Source: Manis javanica (lineage: Eukaryota; Chordata; Mammalia; Pholidota; Manidae). Taken from it: 64,000 bases of DNA. Both the position numbers and the translations under genes were made by a program. A model generated the notes under the pieces. That model saw nothing but the letters and a program-made list of their open reading frames with translations, was not told the origin of the DNA and searched no databases. Positions 1 through 10,451 of this stretch are shown here, piece after piece (position 1 is the first letter of the stretch; each line of letters starts with the position of its first letter). The stretch covers positions 139,669,173-139,733,172 of the forward strand of contig NC_133156.1 of NCBI RefSeq assembly GCF_040802235.1. The letters are read 5' to 3'.

Positions 1-117
1 TTTATTCTAAATAAAGGTGATGGTGTGTGTGTTTCTTAATGGTGTGGGGTTGAGGGGACCGAGTAGGGAAAAGGTACTTTCCATGTGCTCTGACTTCAAG
101 ATTTCAAGTAAAAGGTG

Positions 118-125
118 TGACGTCA
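118..125. promoter_or_regulatory. Palindromic CRE (TGACGTCA), intron 1
   Basis: A perfect 8-bp consensus for CREB/ATF dimers. It contains a CpG in a CpG-depleted intron. Function is inferred only from the motif. Confidence 0.35.
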
Positions 126-1845
126 CCCACAGAGCCTGTGCCAGAGTTAAAAACAAACAGAAACCAGATTCACGGGGACTATATATCAAATACCTAAAAT
201 AAAAAGTGACTAAATGTCTTAGTTATTCTTTCAATAATCCAGTGGTACCTTTCATCCTCCTTTCTAGCTTTAGGAAATAGGAAAGCAATTCTGATCCTAT
301 CAAACAAGCACTGAAGTGAATCATTTCCACAATATCATTACCAGAAGCACGCCTCTAGGCAAGCCACTTCTCTAAACTTGGCCTCAGCTTTCTCATCTTC
401 AAGATGAGAAGACTGGACAAGAGCTACGTGATCTACACAGTTCCTCTTCCAGGTCTCAACTCAGTTCTAACAGACTATGAATCTCTTTGTTGCTGAAACT
501 GTAATTCAGGCAAATTCTGTAGCTACACTGTACGTACACGGGCTACGCTTTTGTCCTCTTCCTTTTGAATCTACAAAATAACCACCACCAGTGTCCAGCG
601 GAGGTTCTCTAAACAAGCATCTCTCTGTACAGTCACAAACACAAAATCCCACAAAGGCCAACAGGGGAGGAACAAAAAAACATCAACAGGAGAACGAAGT
701 GCAAAAGGAAGACAGAGCAGAAAGGGAGATTATTGGGGAAAAAAGCAGTGATTCAAGATATATAAAAGAAGCAAAGCAGAGGTTGATGAATGGGAGGTCA
801 AGAGTCCATTCAAATTACTTAAGCCACAGTTAGATTTCATTCAGAGCGTGTGCACAACTGTTTGCTAACTTCCACAGCCACCAAGAAAATTGTGATAAAG
901 CCCTTAAAGGCCTGCTTGAAAATGATCCTAAAGCTGTATTCCTTGGAGAAAGGATAAATTTTAATTTAAGCAACAAAGCTCAATCAATACGGTCAGAAAT
1001 ACGACATTTAACAGCCAAATGAAATATTCATCCAAAATAAGGACAATGAACTGGAAAGAGAGATGTGTGAGAGCAAGAAAAATAAAAATAATGTTAATAC
1101 TTCACTCAATAAACCTTTGCTTTAATTTTTTTAAGTATCAAAATATTAAAGCTTTGAAAATAACAACAATGAAATTATTTTAAGTTGGGGATCTAAAACA
1201 GCTAGAAGTTTGACTTTTTGTTATGGGAAAGGAAGGTAGTGAAACAATGAAAGGAAAAGGGATATTACATGGTAAGATAAAATCATCAATGCTGAGCAGT
1301 TTCAGAAATATGGCGATCTTTTATGTCAAGTTGGGGGGTGCTGGTGTCCACCATTTGGCACAAAAGAGGCCACTGATGTCCACAGACTTAAATGATTACC
1401 CCAGCAAATAGCTTCCTTCTAGAAAACATGCAGACCATTAGAAAAGTAAAATCTTAAATGTGACTTGATTTCTTGGGGACCATAGCATGTGAGTCATGCT
1501 CACTTAACAGTTACATTTTAAAACCAAAATGCTAATAATTTCAACTTAGAAAATTCTTAGTTTTGCACCATAATGTTATTTCAAAGAGTGTATTTTCAAG
1601 CTCCTGTTTTCTCTTAAGGCAGAGATGAAATATTTTATTCCTAATATTAAAGCAATATACACCATTGTTACATGGCATTGCATACTAGATTATAACCTTC
1701 TTCCTCAGTTCAAAGACCTGCCCAAGAGTTTCTGAAAACTTTTAATTTGAAAATGCTTACTACATATACATAAAATTATACTATTCCCAAGAACAAAAGC
1801 TATAAGCTAAAAATACAGAGCTCAGTGAAGCAAAAGACATTTCTG

Positions 1846-1853
1846 TGACGTCA
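1846..1853. promoter_or_regulatory. Second palindromic CRE (TGACGTCA), intron 1
   Basis: A second perfect CREB/ATF consensus 1.7 kb from the first, in the same intron. Function is inferred only from the motif. Confidence 0.35.
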
Positions 1854-3040
1854 GTAGTTTAATTTTTTATATAAATATTGTACAAAAGTCAATTCTAACA
1901 TACATGCAAAGCCAAAAAGACAGCATGTTATCACTCACCATTATGAACATTTGCACCAGGTTCCCCTTGGTTGCCTAAAAAAACTAAACTGAGTATGATT
2001 TTGTTCAGCCCTCTGGATTTGAACGCTACAGTTCATGCTTAATTTGGGCTGTCCTAGAAGACTAATGGCCCAGGCCAGGCAGTGCTGATGAGACAGTAAC
2101 CACCATGACACCAAAGCACCTGCCCACACAGGCACAGGAAAAGCAAAGACCACTAAACCAAGCCTTTCTCCACTTAGCGGTTGTAGACATGGGTGAACAA
2201 CACATCAAATGCAGGAAAGTACCGGCACCCAGGCCAAAATTCCACCTCCCTCTTGCAAGTGGACTTTCCATGACCGCTCATGCTACTCCATGTGACTTCC
2301 AGAGGTAATCTGGGAACAACCCAGACACCCTCAACAATCAGGTTTGATTCTCAGAGACATTCCGGCTCTGGACCCTAAAGCAGGCTCTACATCCCGATGG
2401 CGGAAAGGGCAAGAGGGAGTAGCTGTTACCCCATCAAACATACCCCCGAGGAGCTGCTGCTAAGGTGTAAGGTGGGTGGGAAAACACATTCACACAGTAT
2501 TTCACAGCACCCCAAAACAATGGTTTTAGCAATTTGCTGTTGTTTACAGCCCTTTTGAGAAATCACAGCTTTCATCAGAATCCCAGTACAGAAAAAAATA
2601 CACATGAAACTTGGTCTTCAATTTCTGAGGTGTTCACAGACATTATGTTCCCTATCACACACAGCCAGCCTGTGGACTCCAGATTCAAACTCTGTCCCAC
2701 CATCAGACAGATAGGAAAGGGCCATGGAGTAGTCTTGCTTCTAAATTCCCTAAGTATGGCCTGGCCACCAACCATGTCCAAGGGCCATTTTAGTCCTCAG
2801 GGACTGTAGTACAGATTAGCTTAGCTAGGAGCAAGAGTAGAAGTTTCAAATGTAGGGGTGGATTGAGCAAGGAATAGAGCTTAGGAGACCTGCTGACAGA
2901 ACCAGTGAGAAAGCTTCAAGAAAAGTCAACTAACACTGGTCTAACCTAAGACTTCTTCAAAAAGGACCCTAAGACACCTTGGGAGCCAACCTTAAGGCCT
3001 GTCCAGGGGATCCAGTCAACCACAGCACTCAAAGAGCTAG

Positions 3041-3067
3041 GAGAGGGGAGGAGAGGGGAGGAGAGGG
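3041..3067 (+). repeat. Short GA-rich tandem repeat
   Basis: Nearly three copies of a 10-base gaggggagga unit in OTULIN intron 1. Confidence 0.8.
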
Positions 3068-4837
3068 TCATTATAAATCATGTTCTTCTGCCTGGTTTTG
3101 CTGAGGAAGACAGAGATGGGGGGACCTTCTTCCCCAGGCATCAGGGAACTTGGCCTGAAAACATACTCTCAAGTAGCATTTATGGAATCTGCAACTCAGT
3201 TTCCTAATATGTAGAATGATAAACGCAGGCTGGGGTTTTTAGATTCCTTTCGGCTGTAAATCCATACCTGTACTGACAGCAGACATGAGGCACCTGTGCC
3301 ACAAAACCTTCTCATCAGGAAAGAGTGCTCTTTCCCACAGTGCCTATTCCCCCAGGTTCTCAGGAAACCACAGGCAGCAGAAAAACTTGCCAAATAACTA
3401 TGCGTACTTCTGGGAACTTACTTTTTGGCTTCAAAGTTTCTGCATCTCTTGGGGCATGAAACTGCTAAGGCTGAGTGACAGGGTCTCTAAGTGGGGCACA
3501 GACCTGACCACCAGGGCCAACCAACTAGCAGCAGCAGCCAGGCTGGCAGCAGTTAGGAACCAGGACAGGCTGTGGAAGGCCAGAAGCAGAAGATCCCCAT
3601 ACTTTACCCTCTTCAGGCTGAGGTAGATCTCTAATCCATAGAGCAAACTTGCAGCCACAGGCCACATAAGCTCACACAAGGGCCTGCACAGTGGTTTCCA
3701 TTAAAAAATATAATGCTATTTAAAAATCAGGACATTTCATTAAAAAGTGAGGGTATTTGAAAATCCGGCAACTATAGATTAGAACTTAGTGGACTCTGCC
3801 CCCAACAGAGATGGGCAAAGCTCTCCACGCATCCACCGTCCACACCTGGCCAGCCTCACTGAAGTTACTGGCCTAGCTCCTGAGGGCAGGAGTTTGAGAC
3901 CTCCTACTTCCCAGTGGCCATTAACCCATCAAGCCTGCGTAATGCCACCCCAAAAGGTTTGGGTGCTCAATACATGAGACTATCAAAGCCTCTGGCAAAG
4001 ACCCATGCAAATAAGAGTTATTATAACACACTGTCCGCATAACAGACCTGGGAAGGACCCCTTTTAAGGAAATAGGAGGGGGAGGGCAGGGAAGGCACCT
4101 TACAACCCAACTTCCCAGCCAATCAATCTATCAAACTGGTTGTCAATTTTGGAATCCAAAGGCATTTATATATGCCTAGAGCTAAGAAGTGTATAAAAAG
4201 TTTCAGCCTAAAAGTTTGTTTTCTGCTTCCATCCCAGACCCAGGCCGAAACTATAAACGCTTCCGATCAATGCCATCTTCTGTACAGTTCTGTAAATAAT
4301 CGATCTAACCAGCACTGCCCTTCGTATTTAAAACTAAAGGGGGTGGGGGTGGGGATGTCAAGCTAAGCTGTTAACCAGCGAAAGAGAACTGGGTCAGGCT
4401 CCATCCAAAGTCTAATAGATGGATCGCTCATCAGGCGGCGACTTGCCTTTCAAGAACAAACATGTCGTGTGGCTCGGTTTCCCTGTGACTGTGACAGTCG
4501 CAACCTTTCTTCCCGAGAAAGATCCAAAGGGAATTAGTTGTAACAAAATATGCTTCTCGGGTTTGTTTTCCAAGTTTCTGAAGCTCTTTAACTTTAGAGC
4601 TATGCAGATGTCAAAAAAAAAAATGGGGACGGGGGGCACTGGGTCACTACAATTGTGAGACGGGCCCTCCGGGAGAACATTTGTAGTCGGACACCGGATA
4701 CAAGTGTCTTTAAATTCCTCTTGTCGCCGACGACCTCACCCAGAACCAAGGGAGCGAAGGGTCCCCCCGCCGGCTCGTCCCCAGCCCACCCCGCGCCCAG
4801 CTTTCGCGAGGCCGCCGCGCCGCGCCCTGACACTCAC

Positions 4838-5013
4838 TGCTCCGCCGGGCACCGCACCGCGGCTCGCGGCTGCCCGCCGGCCGCCGCCTTCCCGCCCTCC
4901 CGCGCCGCGGCTCTTGAGGGGCCCGGGGACGCGGCCCCCGCCTCCCGGGTGAGCTGCTCCGCTCCGCTCGCTCCCGGCCACGCTCCGGGCTGCGGCATGG
5001 TGCCCCGACTCAT
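4838..5013 (-). CDS. OTULIN: OTULIN coding exon 1 (N-terminus of the linear-ubiquitin deubiquitinase)
   Basis: This exon encodes the first 58 residues plus two bases of OTULIN, an OTU-family protease that cleaves Met1-linked (linear) ubiquitin chains and opposes the LUBAC ligase in NF-kB and cell-death signalling. The start is fixed by the N-terminus MSRGTMPQP, followed by AWPGAS, then an Ala/Gly-rich low-complexity stretch and GGKAAAGGQPR...CPAE, which matches the human protein as I recall it. The exon ends in CA directly before a GTGAGT donor, so the split codon becomes His with the next exon, as expected from human CPAEH. Reading through the donor gives a stop at once, which supports splicing there. 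About nine residues (around GAASPGPSR) seem extra relative to my memory of human. The segment is the disordered N-tail; the catalytic OTU domain and the PUB-binding region come from later exons outside the window. It lies inside the CpG island. Confidence 0.93.
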
Positions 5014-5460
5014 GGGGCCGCCCGTGGCGGTAGAACCGCAGGAGTCCAGCCGCCTCTGAGCGATCCGCGACCCCTCCACCTGGGGGGCCCGGCCGAGGCC
5101 GCCGCCGCCGCCGCCGCCGATCTTCAGGCCGCCAGCTTCCGCGGATGCACAAGGCTCTTCCGCGCGCGTCACCGCCGCCCGCCCCACGGCCTCTGACCCG
5201 CACCTAGGGGGCGTAGCCCGCGGGGGCGGGGAGTCCGGCCACGAGGCGTGTGCGCCTGCGCGAGCTGAGCCGCAGGCAAGGAGTGGGCGTTGGGGGCAGA
5301 CGCGCGGCCACTGCGCATGCTCCGCCTCCGCGCGCCGCGCGGGAGAGTCCCTGGCGACTTCCTCGGCCTAACGCTGAGGGGGGAGAAGGGGGAGGGGGAG
5401 GAGGGAGGGGGAGGAGGTGGAGGTGGTGGTCCTGGGTGTGAGGGGCGCTGACGTATTTGG
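5014..5460 (-). promoter_or_regulatory. OTULIN: OTULIN 5' UTR and CpG-island core promoter
   Basis: Immediately upstream of the OTULIN start codon is very GC- and CpG-rich sequence with no obvious TATA box. Candidate sites include a GC box (gggggcgggg, about 5222-5231), two NRF1-like motifs (TGCGCCTGCGC near 5250 and CTGCGCATGC near 5311), a CRE-like TGACGTA at 5449-5455 and a (CCG)n run at about 5099-5119. This is the usual make-up of a dispersed housekeeping promoter. The transcription start is not determinable from sequence. Many such promoters are bidirectional and a divergent non-coding transcript is annotated beside human OTULIN, so rightward transcription from about 5300 onward is plausible but not shown. 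Confidence 0.75.
5379..5440 (+). repeat. G-rich polypurine tract upstream of OTULIN
   Basis: About 60 bases are almost entirely G and A on the plus strand, with many runs of three to six G's (gggggag and ggagg units). Such a tract can form G-quadruplex or triplex DNA. It lies 370-430 bases upstream of the OTULIN start codon, near the distal edge of the CpG island. Confidence 0.8.
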
Positions 5461-5650
5461 GCGCCTAACAATGCTACTCCGGGCTTCCGAGCGTCGCTCT
5501 ATACCGGGCGGGATTTCCTCAACCGTGAAGCGAGGGATGTGGGCTGTGCGGCCAGTCCGGCTTTCCCCGGGTGACAGTTCCGTCACCACCCGCCCCCAAG
5601 CCCGGAGCGCTTTGGTCTTCGTGGGGGATCAGGCTGGTCGCTCCAGGGCT

Positions 5651-6354
5651 GGCAGTCACGGTCCTTCCCCTCCATGAGGGCGGAAAGGGCGAACTGGTTC
5701 TGCTCTGCGGTTGAACAAGGGCAGCACAATGTATGTTCTTGGACTGTAGTCTTTAAAATAGGAAACTTGATTTAAGAGAAACAAGAGCAAAGGGAAATAA
5801 ATCAACAGACTTCAGAGATCAGAAGGCGGCAGAAGGTGTCATCTCTGGGAAGAGAACAGAGGAGTAGCCTCTAAAGATGAGCAGCGTTGAGGGGCGCAAT
5901 GGGAGTTACCCAAGCAGAGTGAGGTCCAGCGAATGGAGGGAGCGAGCGGTGTGGGCAGTTCGGAAAACTGCCTGTCAGGGGCAGAAGAGGTAGCAGGAGA
6001 ATTTATTAAAAGATGAAACTGGGAGAAGGTTGCAGAAGATCAGTTAAAGAAAAGCCACCAGGCAACTAGAGAGCACCTGCTTGATCTTCACTGAAGATTG
6101 GAAAGAGATTATTATTTTGAACCATCACTTGGCAGTGAGAGAAAAAATTGGAAAAAACCTGAACTGGGAGGCCAGCATAGGGAGATTAAATAGTGGGCAT
6201 CAAAGGGAGAAATCGGAAGGAAAGAATATTTCTTCCTCCAAGAATATTGGAGAAAGGTGATGAAAAGGTACACACTTCCAGTTATAAATAAGCACTAAGG
6301 ATGTCATGTGCCAAGGTGATGACTATATAAGAAAGCTGTTCTGACAGTAGATCC
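5651..6354. other. No recognised gene or repeat
   Basis: This is sequence upstream of the OTULIN CpG island. Purine-rich unique DNA with no long open frame; a divergent non-coding transcript could start here but nothing in the sequence proves it. Confidence 0.5.
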
Positions 6355-6515
6355 TAAGAGTTCTCATAACAAGAATTTCCTTTTCATTGTATCTGTATAA
6401 TGATGAATGTTAAGTAAACCTACTGTGGTAATATTTCACAATATGTCTAAATCAAACCATTATGCTGTACACCTTGAACTTATAATGTATACCAATTTCT
6501 CAAATGGGAAAAAAA
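6355..6515 (+). mobile_element. Old L1 (L1M) 3'-end fragment
   Basis: The stretch resembles the 3' UTR of mid-age L1 elements: it ends in the characteristic pattern of a 'ttatgctgtacaccttga' motif followed by an AT-rich tail. Short and diverged; the subfamily is not determinable by eye. Confidence 0.5.
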
Positions 6516-6649
6516 GAATATTCGTGTTTGGAGGCAAAGAACTCGGAGGGTTTTTTCCTTTATTTGAAAAAAGAATATGCTAAAAAAATACAGAGCACAC
6601 AAAAGAATATGCAAATTATATTTCTTATGGATATTATGGGTATGGGATT

Positions 6650-7035
6650 ATACTGGATTGAATAGTGCCCCTCGAAATTCACGTCCACCTGCAATCCCAT
6701 GTGACCTTATTTGGAAATAGGGTCTTTGACTAGAGTGGGCCCTAAATCCAATGACTGGTGTTGTTATGAGAGGGAGCAGAGATGTATACACACAGAGGAA
6801 ATAAGGACAGAGGCAGAGATTGGAATGATGCAGCTACTCCAAAGAAATGCTGGGAGCCGCTAGTAGCTAGGAAAAGGCAAGGAAAGATTATTCCAGAGAG
6901 CCTTCAGAAGAAGCATGACCCTGCTGACAACCTGATTTCAGACATCCAGGCTCCAGAACTGGGAGAGAATAAATTTCTGTTTTAAGCCACTCTGTTTGTG
7001 ATACTTACTATGGCAGCCCTAGGAAACTCATACAG
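6650..7035 (+). mobile_element. Solo LTR of the ERVL-MaLR group (MST/MLT type)
   Basis: It reads from the typical LTR start (tactggattgaatagtgccc), through 'tgaccttatttggaaatagggtc' type sequence and 'ggccctaaatccaatgac', to the conserved 3' part with 'aataaatttctg' (poly(A) signal), 'taagccactctgt' and 'tggcagccctaggaaact'. This order is diagnostic of mammalian-apparent LTR retrotransposons. No internal region is attached. Confidence 0.8.
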
Positions 7036-7179
7036 GGATCAGATGAAGGATTGAAAATTCTTTCAGGCCAAATTTAATTGATATGGGCCCACTAAACAGA
7101 TATTCTAGATACAACATTTTGCCTCTAAGGGTTTGAAAAAGCTTAACAGTTTGATTGGCTGCTGAGTGTGTTTTTCCTA

Positions 7180-9440
7180 TTCAAGTGGAACAGGGAGAAT
7201 AATGACAAGGTGGGTTTAGAGACCCACTGGGCCCACTGTGAGGAGGACTGGAGCAAAAACTACACTGACCATTTGACTTCCATCCTCCCAAAAGTGCCTA
7301 CACCGAGTGAAATGCCAGAACTGCCTAGGATACTATAGAGGAAGATATCCAAAGGCTAGAGGAGACTGAAACGTTGGTGTGGATTATCATGTAAGACCTG
7401 CCTGCCCAACCCAAGAAGGTCCAGTGGACACGACCCTTCACTGTGACTGTGAGAAGGAAATTTGTGATGGGAGCCCCAGCATGCTTAAAGAGAGCTAAGA
7501 TCGTCCTTCTCTGTAGTCAGATATACCTCACAGTAGGGACTACTACCATCAAACAGTGGGGCTAATGAGATCCTAGAGTAGTAGGGACCTGGGGTTGAGG
7601 GTGGGGGTACCTAACTGCCAAAAACTAGGTGGAGGTGGAGGTGGCTACTGTAATTGACAGCTGAACCAAAGCAGTCATCAGAATCGTCTGACTTGCAGGG
7701 ATTATAGCATTGGTCAGTTGATCATGGGGTCCCTATGAAAAAAGGGGGGGCAATCTACTAAATTACTTAATCTCCATAAGCAAAAGAGTTCTAGGTCTAC
7801 TGAACAGAGTCCTGATTTGCATCACCCAAGCAGAAAGTCACAGCCCCTCAATCAGTTCCCAGACTTGAGCCAGTTTATACCCAGAACTCTGAATGAAGGG
7901 GAGGCCAGGTCCTCATGAAGCAAGACCCTGCTTCACTGCCAGAATGCATATTATTAATCTTTTCCCCAGCCTTCCCCACAGGGTCCCATGATATCCTGCC
8001 AGGGTGATTTTCCATTTGAGGGAAAAGAATCAGATTTCAGGGGCATTAGCAGGCAATGGCTCTAACCTGACACGAATTCATGGAAATCCAAAACATCATT
8101 GTGTCTGTCAGAGTAGGGGCTTATGGAGGTCAAGTGATCAATGGAGTTTTAGTGAAGATTCTTCACATTACACTCCCTGTGATTATTTCCCCAGTTCCAG
8201 AAAGCATAATTAAAATAGACATGCCCAGCAACTAACAAACGCCCCACATTGGTCTCCTGACCTGTAGAGTGAAGGCTTTTATGGTAGGAAAAGCGAAATG
8301 GAAGCCACTAGAACTGTTTATACCTATAAAAATGTAAACCGAAAACAATACCACATTCTTGGAAGGATCGCAAAGATCAACACCACCACCAAGGACTTGA
8401 AAGTTGCTGAGGTTGTGAAGCCACCACATCCCTTTTCAACCTGCCTATCTGGCACGTGCAGAAGACAGATGGTTTCTGGGGAAAAAACAGTGGATTTTCA
8501 TATATCCAGTTATGAAATGATTCCACTTGCTCTGCTATTCCAGGTGTGTTTTCATTGGCTGAACCAATCAATATATTTCTTAGTACCAAGTAATCAGCTA
8601 TTGATCTGGCAAATGCTTTTCCCAACTCTATCTGTTGAAAAAGACTACTAGAAGGAATTTGCTTTAAACCGGCAAGACCAGCAATATACCTTCACTGACC
8701 TACCACAGGATATATCAGCCCTTCAGCCCTTTGTCATGATTTAGTCTGCAGGTACCTTCATCTTCCTGTTACACAGAAAAATCATGCTGGCCCATCACAT
8801 TGATGATAATATGATGATTGGGCCTGGTAGGCAGGAAGTAGCAACTACTATACACAAATTGGTAAGATATTTGCATGTCAGAGGATAGAAAATAAATCCC
8901 CAAAACCCAGGGGCCTTCTACTTCAGAGCAGTTTCTGGGGTCCATCAAGATATCACTTGTAAGGTGAAGGATAAGTGCTTACATCTGGCTCCTTCTCCAT
9001 GAAAAACAGAAGCACAACACCCAGTTAAGAGGAGAGAGGGGAGGACTTTGCAACACGGTCAGCTGTTGTGCCTGTTGCTCCACCACTTGGTCGTATGATC
9101 CAGGAGATGTAATGGTGCTTGAAGTGGCAGTGGCAGTGGCAGGTGGAGATGTTGTAGGAAGACTCTAGTGAGCGCCTGTAAGTGAATCACGTTGCAAACC
9201 CTTCAGATTTTGGAGCCCCACCATCCTCTAATACTCCCTTTTTAAGAGCCAATGTTTGGCTTGCTGCTGGACCTTAGGTCACAAGCTACCATGTGACCCG
9301 AGCTCACTGATACATCATGTTGCCAGCCTGTGACCTTGATATGATCTAATGAAAATGGCGCTCCACTTCTGTGATCTTCCAAAAGCCCCTGGCTCCAGTC
9401 TAATTAGAAGAAAACTATCAGACAACTTACAAATTCCATC
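7180..9440 (+). pseudogene. Decayed endogenous retrovirus gag-pro-pol remnant
   Basis: Short in-phase peptide stretches along the plus strand resemble retroviral proteins in the right order. A gag-like PTPSEMPELPRIL lies near 7300 and an NEILE-containing stretch near 7560. A protease-RT linker region covers about 8040-8420. An RT active-site-like HIDD..MIGPG lies near 8796-8830 (a YxDD-type motif with neighbouring GYIS and LCHD). RNase H-like sequence follows at about 9110-9440. Many stops and frameshifts break every frame, so it is non-functional. No flanking LTR pair of the same family was recognised. The protein family is inferred by eye; an ERVL- or ERV1-like source is possible. Confidence 0.55.
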
Positions 9441-9469
9441 AGAGAGGTGTCATATGAAATATTTGACTA

Positions 9470-9612
9470 GTACTCTTCAAAACTGCCATAGTCATCAAAA
9501 ATAAGAAAAGTCTTAGAACCCATCACAGTTAAGAGGAACCTAAGGGGTTGTGACAATTAAGTGTAATGTGGTACCATGGATAGGATCCTGGGACAGGATA
9601 AGAATTTAGGTT
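9470..9612 (+). mobile_element. Old L1M 3'-UTR fragment, left part (interrupted)
   Basis: The sequence 'gacaattaagtgtaatgtgg ... ggatcctgggacagg' is typical of L1M 3' untranslated regions. It continues after the inserted retroposon at 10452, which shows the L1M copy is older than the insertion. Confidence 0.6.
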
Positions 9613-9629
9613 AAATAAAGGAAGTCTCC
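9613..9629 (+). repeat. Target-site duplication, left copy (17 bp)
   Basis: aaataaaggaagtctcc, identical to 10435-10451. It brackets the ERV-derived retroposon. Confidence 0.9.
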
Positions 9630-10434
9630 CAAGTGCTGGGCATAGAAGCCACAGGGCATAAATCTGCAAAGAAGTAAAAAGCTAACCTTTTCAAACAATA
9701 TGGCTTCTCTCTCACTTACCAACTTTACATTTCCCTGTATGGCCCCAGAAGATGACTTGTTAGCCAGAGACGGGTAAGATTCCTCAAGGGAGGAACAACC
9801 TAAGACAGGCACAGTCGCAGGGGGGCCATCAGGTGAGAAATTGGGGAACAACAGTGGTGAAGCTTAGAACCTCACCACCCCCTGTGTTGAGAGAAAGCTT
9901 CTGCATCCATGGATGTTTTATTGCCCTCGTCTAGCTCGGATTAGCACGTAGTCTACAGGGGCACACATCTGATCATCTACAATTGCTCTCTTACAACACT
10001 AAACTATGTTTTCTACCTTTATCTTGCATCTACCTACCACTTCAGCAGTTTATTAAAAATAAAAATAATAATAATAATAAAGGGAGAAATGTGGGATCCA
10101 CTTATAAATCAAGTATAAAAATCAAATGAATATTCATATTTGACCTGATTGTTTATAGTTCATAATGCGTGATCAAAACCGAAAGTTTCTGTGATGAATG
10201 CCCTTGTACTGTTCACCATGTAAGAACTTACACACTATGTAAGAATTCGTTCACCATGTAAGAACTTGTTCGTTATGCTTCAGAAGACTGGAGACTGAAG
10301 AGAACTAGGCTTGAGATGGATTAATGACTGTGCATTGAGCATTGACCCCCCTATACAGAATTTTATTGTTGTTAACAACCATTTGATCAATAAATATGAG
10401 AGATGCCCTCTCAAAAAAAAATAAAAAAATAAAA
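9630..10434 (+). mobile_element. L1-mobilised processed copy of an ERV 3' end (retroposon with poly(A) tail)
   Basis: An ~805-bp insertion has the hallmarks of LINE-1 retrotransposition: a perfect 17-bp target duplication, a 3' A-rich tail with (AAAAAAAT)n at 10413-10434, and a TT/AAAT-type insertion site. The body looks like the 3' end of a retroviral RNA rather than a provirus. After an internal part (9630-10078, no open frame) comes a polypurine tract (aaagggagaaa, about 10079-10089). An LTR-like start TGTGGGATCC follows at 10090, and the sequence ends 18 bases after an AATAAA signal (10389-10394). There the A-tail begins in place of U5. So it appears to be internal-PPT-U3-R, polyadenylated, with no U5 and no 5' LTR. 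This parallels the known processed HERV-W pseudogenes. It landed in an older L1M 3' end. Confidence 0.75.
10212..10268 (+). repeat. Three 19-bp direct repeats in the LTR U3 region
   Basis: Units at 10212-10230, 10231-10249 and 10250-10268 share ttcaccatgtaagaactta-like sequence with few changes, and a partial fourth follows. Tandem repeats in U3 are often enhancer arrays in retroviral LTRs; activity here is unknown. Confidence 0.8.
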
Positions 10435-10451
10435 AAATAAAGGAAGTCTCC
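10435..10451 (+). repeat. Target-site duplication, right copy (17 bp)
   Basis: Identical to 9613-9629; the host L1M sequence resumes directly after it. Confidence 0.9.

Larger units (their letters stand above)
1..4837 (-). other. OTULIN: Start of OTULIN intron 1 (non-coding)
   Basis: The sequence after the exon 1 donor runs to the window edge without a recognisable second exon: I looked on the minus strand for the conserved EEDMYRAADEIEKEKELL segment and did not find it. No full-length repeat was recognised. The content is mostly unique sequence, with a short (GGGGAGGAGA)n purine repeat at about 3041-3067 and two palindromic CRE motifs, TGACGTCA, at 118-125 and 1846-1853. Confidence 0.7.
4735..5650. 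other. CpG island
   Basis: This is the only stretch of the window with dense CpG dinucleotides and sustained high GC. Both flanks drop quickly to typical CpG-poor mammalian sequence. It spans OTULIN exon 1, the 5' UTR and the upstream region. Several long open frames here on both strands are by-products of GC richness. Confidence 0.9.

Noticed and set aside
1..4837. Search for OTULIN exon 2
   Set aside because: The conserved EEDMYRAADEIEKEKELL segment was not found on the minus strand, so exon 2 is taken to lie outside the window.
4655..5059. 134-codon plus-strand frame over OTULIN exon 1
   Set aside because: Antisense shadow of OTULIN exon 1 in GC-rich sequence.
4736..5203. 155-codon minus-strand frame and other long frames in the CpG island
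   Set aside because: They are Arg/Gly/Pro-rich by-products of GC-rich DNA. Only the frame beginning MSRGTMPQP at 5013 with the GTGAGT donor is supported.
10050..10080. (AAT)n run as the end of a SINE tail
   Set aside because: It lies directly before the polypurine tract and LTR start inside the retroposon; the real A-tail with target duplication is at 10413-10434.
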